Source of the DNA: JBMYYE01 sp049609065
GTDB lineage: Bacteria > Pseudomonadota > Alphaproteobacteria > Rhodobacterales > Rhodobacteraceae
Length of the DNA stretch: 8,821 nucleotides
NCBI GenBank assembly: GCA_049609065.1
Contig: JBMYYE010000104.1
Span: 1-8,821 of the forward strand
Reading direction: 5' to 3'
Part shown: positions 6,543-8,821 of the stretch, piece after piece
Position numbering within the stretch: the first letter of the stretch is position 1
How the letters are laid out: each line of letters starts with the position of its first letter
Translations under genes and position numbers: made by a program
The notes under the pieces: model-generated
Databases searched by the model: none
Seen by the model: the letters and a program-made list of their open reading frames with translations, nothing else
What the model was told of the DNA's origin: nothing

Positions 6543-7006
6543 ATTAAAAACCCACCTGCTTTTTCGTGACGCAGCAATTGAATTTTGGTTTCAACGCCAC
6601 CTGCGCCTGAAAATCCGCCAAGCCCGCCATGGGCCGCCATCACGCGGTGACACGGGATAATCACGGGGATTGGGTTCGCACCGCACGCATTGCCAACGGC
6701 TTGTGGTGAAGCCTTCAGATCACGGGCGATATCGCCATAGGTTGTGGTGTCGCCAAAGGGAATGGCAGACATCGCATCACATACATTTTTTTGAAATTGC
6801 GTGCCACCCACATACAAAGGCAGATCAAACACCTCACGTTGGCCATCGCCATATTCGATAAGCTGCTGACATGCCCGTTTTAAAAGCGGCGTTTCGGGGC
6901 CATGATCATGCGCCCCCCATAGGAGCTTTACGATTGCACCATCGTTTTCAACAACACTAAATATGCCTAATTTTGTGGAAATCGATGCGCTATTGAAGTG
7001 GACCAT
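6539..7006 (-). CDS. ogt: Methylated-DNA--[protein]-cysteine S-methyltransferase (O6-alkylguanine-DNA alkyltransferase, Ogt type)
   Basis: The protein repairs O6-methylguanine and related lesions by moving the alkyl group to its own active-site cysteine, a one-use suicide reaction in the cytoplasm. It has 155 residues, the size of stand-alone Ogt enzymes without the Ada regulatory domain. The N-terminal ribonuclease-like domain covers about 1-65. The catalytic domain (about 67-150) contains FQKNVCDAMSAIPFGDTTTYGDIA (71-94, helix plus Tyr90), QAVGNACGANP (102-112, including the Asn106 turn) and the active site PCHRV with nucleophile Cys119. The ATG at 7006 fits the family N-terminus but has no Shine-Dalgarno. 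It lies 86 bases after ileS, past a strong terminator, so it probably has its own promoter; a TATGAT is visible at 7028-7023. The stop overlaps the EamA gene start. The family call is firm; Ogt rather than the shorter Ada C-domain naming is a judgement from length. Confidence 0.93.
   Translation of the reverse strand: MVHFNSASISTKLGIFSVVENDGAIVKLLWGAHDHGPETPLLKRACQQLIEYGDGQREVFDLPLYVGGTQFQKNVCDAMSAIPFGDTTTYGDIARDLKASPQAVGNACGANPIPVIIPCHRVMAAHGGLGGFSGAGGVETKIQLLRHEKAGGFLI
6552..6557 (-). promoter_or_regulatory. Shine-Dalgarno AGGTGG for the EamA transporter, inside the ogt coding end
   Basis: AGGTGG on the - strand differs from AGGAGG at one position and stands nine bases before the transporter ATG at 6542. 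It lies within the last codons of ogt and supports that start, and hence the four-base ATGA overlap, as genuine. Confidence 0.6.
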
Positions 7007-7022
7007 TAAAGGAGCCTAGCCC

Positions 7023-7028
7023 ATCATA
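7023..7028 (-). promoter_or_regulatory. Weak -10-like TATGAT upstream of ogt
   Basis: TATGAT matches five of six -10 positions on the - strand, with transcription expected to begin about ten bases before the ogt ATG. No recognisable -35 element is found at the normal spacing and no extended TG precedes it. It is proposed mainly because the ileS terminator just upstream would otherwise leave ogt without transcription. Confidence 0.25.
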
Positions 7029-7054
7029 GAAAAGGGTGCAATTCAACATGCACC

Positions 7055-7088
7055 AAAAAAACGCCGCCCAAGATGTGAGCGGCGTTTT
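7055..7088 (-). terminator. Intrinsic (Rho-independent) terminator of ileS
   Basis: Read on the - strand, the stem arms AAAACGCCGC (7088-7079) and GCGGCGTTTT (7067-7058) pair perfectly over ten bases around an 11-base loop. The sequence runs straight on into three further T residues, giving seven T in a row. It begins five bases after the ileS stop. The + strand also has four T after the hairpin, so weak two-way action is possible, although no + strand gene ends here. Confidence 0.88.
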
Positions 7089-7092
7089 AGAT

Positions 7093-8821
7093 TTATCCGT
7101 CCAAGGCAGCCGAACAACGGCCACAGGTCGCAGGGTGGCTATGGGCCCCCACATCAGGGAGAATTTTCCAACAGCGCTGGCATTTCTCGCCTTCAGCTTT
7201 GGCAAATTCAACTGCAACGCCGTCTTCGCCGTCTAGCTTAAACGCCCCTTCAGGGGCCGCCGCATCCGAAAGAACGATGCCTGACGTGATGCACAAATCA
7301 TCAAAGGCCACGGATTTCAGCGCCTCTAAGGTTGCGCCATCCGCCACATAAACCGCCGGAGCTGCTTCGAGAGAGGAGCCAATGACTTTTTCACGGCGCT
7401 CAACTTCTAAAGCGGCCGTCACAACACGGCGCACCTGACGGATGCCCGCCCATTTCGCCGCCAAGTCATCATCACGCCAAGCAGATGGTGTGTCTGGGAA
7501 ATCCTGTAAATGCACGGATGACGTATCACCTGGGTTCCGTTCGAGCCAGACTTCTTCCATCGTGAAGGTCAAAATCGGCGCAAGCCATGTGGTCAAGCGG
7601 GTGTACAAGATATCAAGCACTGTACGCGCGGCCTTGCGACGTTTGCCATCGCCATCACAGTAGAGCGCATCTTTGCGGATATCGAAATAGAACGCAGACA
7701 GATCCACAGTCGCAAAATTAAACACGGCTGAAAACACGCCTTGGAAGTCAAATTTTGCATAGCCTTCGCGCACTGTTTCATCGAGTTCGACCAAACGGTG
7801 CAGGACCCAACGTTCAAGTTCGGGCATATCGTCAATGCCAATGCGATCTTCTTCGCTGAAATCCGCCAAGGACCCCAACATAAACCGCATCGTGTTGCGC
7901 AAACGACGATAGCTATCGGCGACACCTTTGAGGATTTCTGGGCCGATCCGTTGATCCGCCGTATAATCCACCTGTGCCACCCAAAGGCGCAAAATATCCG
8001 CGCCATATTGTTTGACAACCGCTTCGGGAACGATGGTGTTTCCAAGGGACTTGGACATTTTCATGCCCTTCTCATCCAAGGTAAACCCATGTGTTACAAC
8101 GTTTTTATACGGTGCGCGGCCTTTGGTGCCACAGGCCTGAAGAAGCGATGAATGGAACCAGCCGCGATGCTGATCCGTGCCTTCCATATAAACATCCGCA
8201 ATGCCATCTGGTGCGCCATCTTCGCGGTCGCGCAACACAAATGCGTGCGTTGAGCCACTGTCGAACCACACATCGAGCACATCCTCGACCAGCTCATAGT
8301 CCGCAGGATCAACAACCCCATCCAAGAAGCGTTCCTTGGCACCATCCGCATACCAGCAATCTGCGCCTTCGGCTTCGAAAGCCTCCGCAATACGGGCATT
8401 GACCGTTTCATCACGCAGCAAGAAATCCGCATCCGTCGGAAGCGCATTTTTCTTCGTGAAACACGTGAGCGGCACACCCCAAGCCCGTTGGCGTGACAAC
8501 ACCCAATCCGGGCGCGTTTCAATCATGGAATACAAACGGTTGCGGCCCTTTTGCGGCGTCCATTTCACCAACTCATCGATGGAGCGCAAAGCGCGTTCAC
8601 GGATGGATGTGCCCATTTCATCTTGGCCATCCCCCACCGCGCGGTCCACGCTTGCAAACCATTGCGGCGTATTGCGATAGATGATTGGCGCCTTTGAGCG
8701 CCATGAATGTGGGTAGCTGTGCTTGATCTTACCGCGCGCCATAAGGCCGCCGACTTCAACCAGCTTGTCGATCACGGTTTTATTCGCGTTGCCTTCTTTG
8801 CCCTTACGATCAAGGATATAT
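7093..8821 (-). CDS. ileS: Isoleucyl-tRNA synthetase, C-terminal part (5' end beyond the right edge)
   Basis: IleRS is the cytoplasmic class I synthetase that charges tRNA-Ile. The frame is open to the window edge, so 575 C-terminal residues are visible of a protein usually near 950-1000; the Rossmann HIGH motif and most of the editing domain lie outside. Numbering from the edge, the catalytic-core strings NRLYSMIETRPDWVLSRQR (94-112) and VWFDSGSTHAF (184-194) are followed by THGFTLDEKGMKMSKSLGN (243-261) with the KMSKS loop at 254-258. Then come the helical anticodon-binding domain (about 315-470) and a C-terminal zinc ribbon with Cys547, Cys550, Cys566 and Cys569 (CQRCW and CGRC). The zinc ribbon is typical of bacterial IleRS of the E. 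coli type. A GTG codon at 8775 lies in mid-domain and is not the start, because YILDRKGKEGNANKT continues upstream in frame. A strong intrinsic terminator follows the stop. Confidence 0.96.
   Translation of the reverse strand, partial: YILDRKGKEGNANKTVIDKLVEVGGLMARGKIKHSYPHSWRSKAPIIYRNTPQWFASVDRAVGDGQDEMGTSIRERALRSIDELVKWTPQKGRNRLYSMIETRPDWVLSRQRAWGVPLTCFTKKNALPTDADFLLRDETVNARIAEAFEAEGADCWYADGAKERFLDGVVDPADYELVEDVLDVWFDSGSTHAFVLRDREDGAPDGIADVYMEGTDQHRGWFHSSLLQACGTKGRAPYKNVVTHGFTLDEKGMKMSKSLGNTIVPEAVVKQYGADILRLWVAQVDYTADQRIGPEILKGVADSYRRLRNTMRFMLGSLADFSEEDRIGIDDMPELERWVLHRLVELDETVREGYAKFDFQGVFSAVFNFATVDLSAFYFDIRKDALYCDGDGKRRKAARTVLDILYTRLTTWLAPILTFTMEEVWLERNPGDTSSVHLQDFPDTPSAWRDDDLAAKWAGIRQVRRVVTAALEVERREKVIGSSLEAAPAVYVADGATLEALKSVAFDDLCITSGIVLSDAAAPEGAFKLDGEDGVAVEFAKAEGEKCQRCWKILPDVGAHSHPATCGRCSAALDG

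Noticed and set aside
7036..7236. Small + strand frame starting at GTG 7036 (or ATG 7048), with AAGGAG at 7009-7014 upstream
   Set aside because: The purine run is too far from either start, the frame reads through the ileS terminator hairpin and the zinc-ribbon end of ileS, and the peptide resembles nothing known.
7741..8151. Open frame of 136 codons on the + strand
   Set aside because: It is antisense to the ileS anticodon-binding region and KMSKS segment, which are unmistakable on the other strand.
8773..8775. GTG at 8775 as the start of a shorter synthetase gene
   Set aside because: IleRS sequence continues in frame to the window edge, so this is an internal valine codon.

Overview
The window looks like ordinary chromosomal DNA from an alphaproteobacterium, most likely of the Rhodobacterales (Roseobacter/Rhodobacter group). 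This rests on three things: a divergent priA / DUF484-xerC block, a Pcs-type phosphatidylcholine synthase with the bacterial Pcs form of the CDP-alcohol phosphotransferase motif, and the moderate-GC codon use of all genes. The genus cannot be fixed from sequence reading alone. I see no phage genes, insertion sequence, CRISPR array, toxin-antitoxin pair, tRNA or rRNA. Coding density is very high and no gene-free stretch exceeds about 180 bases.

Layout, left to right. (1) The 3' part of a YeeE/YedE-family membrane protein on the + strand, with its N-terminus beyond the left edge. (2) priA, the replication-restart helicase, on the - strand, convergent with YeeE/YedE and sharing a CTAG at the stops. 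(3) A 177-base divergent intergenic region with a good extended -10 promoter facing right and a 12-base perfect palindrome. (4) A + strand operon of a DUF484 protein and xerC, joined by an ATGA overlap. (5) pcs on the + strand, 54 bases further on. (6) A - strand pair, ogt then an EamA-family transporter, also joined by an ATGA overlap; the transporter is convergent with pcs and again shares a CTAG at the stops. (7) A strong intrinsic terminator, then (8) the C-terminal two-thirds or so of ileS on the - strand, running off the right edge.

Functionally these are mostly housekeeping genes: replication restart (PriA), chromosome-dimer resolution (XerC with its conserved but uncharacterised DUF484 partner), membrane lipid synthesis (Pcs), alkylation-damage repair (Ogt), translation (IleRS), and two membrane transporters. 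I found no convincing undescribed system. The points most worth a second look are the translationally coupled DUF484-XerC pair, the two independent CTAG stop-stop overlaps, the tight ogt-EamA coupling, and the odd translation start of priA.
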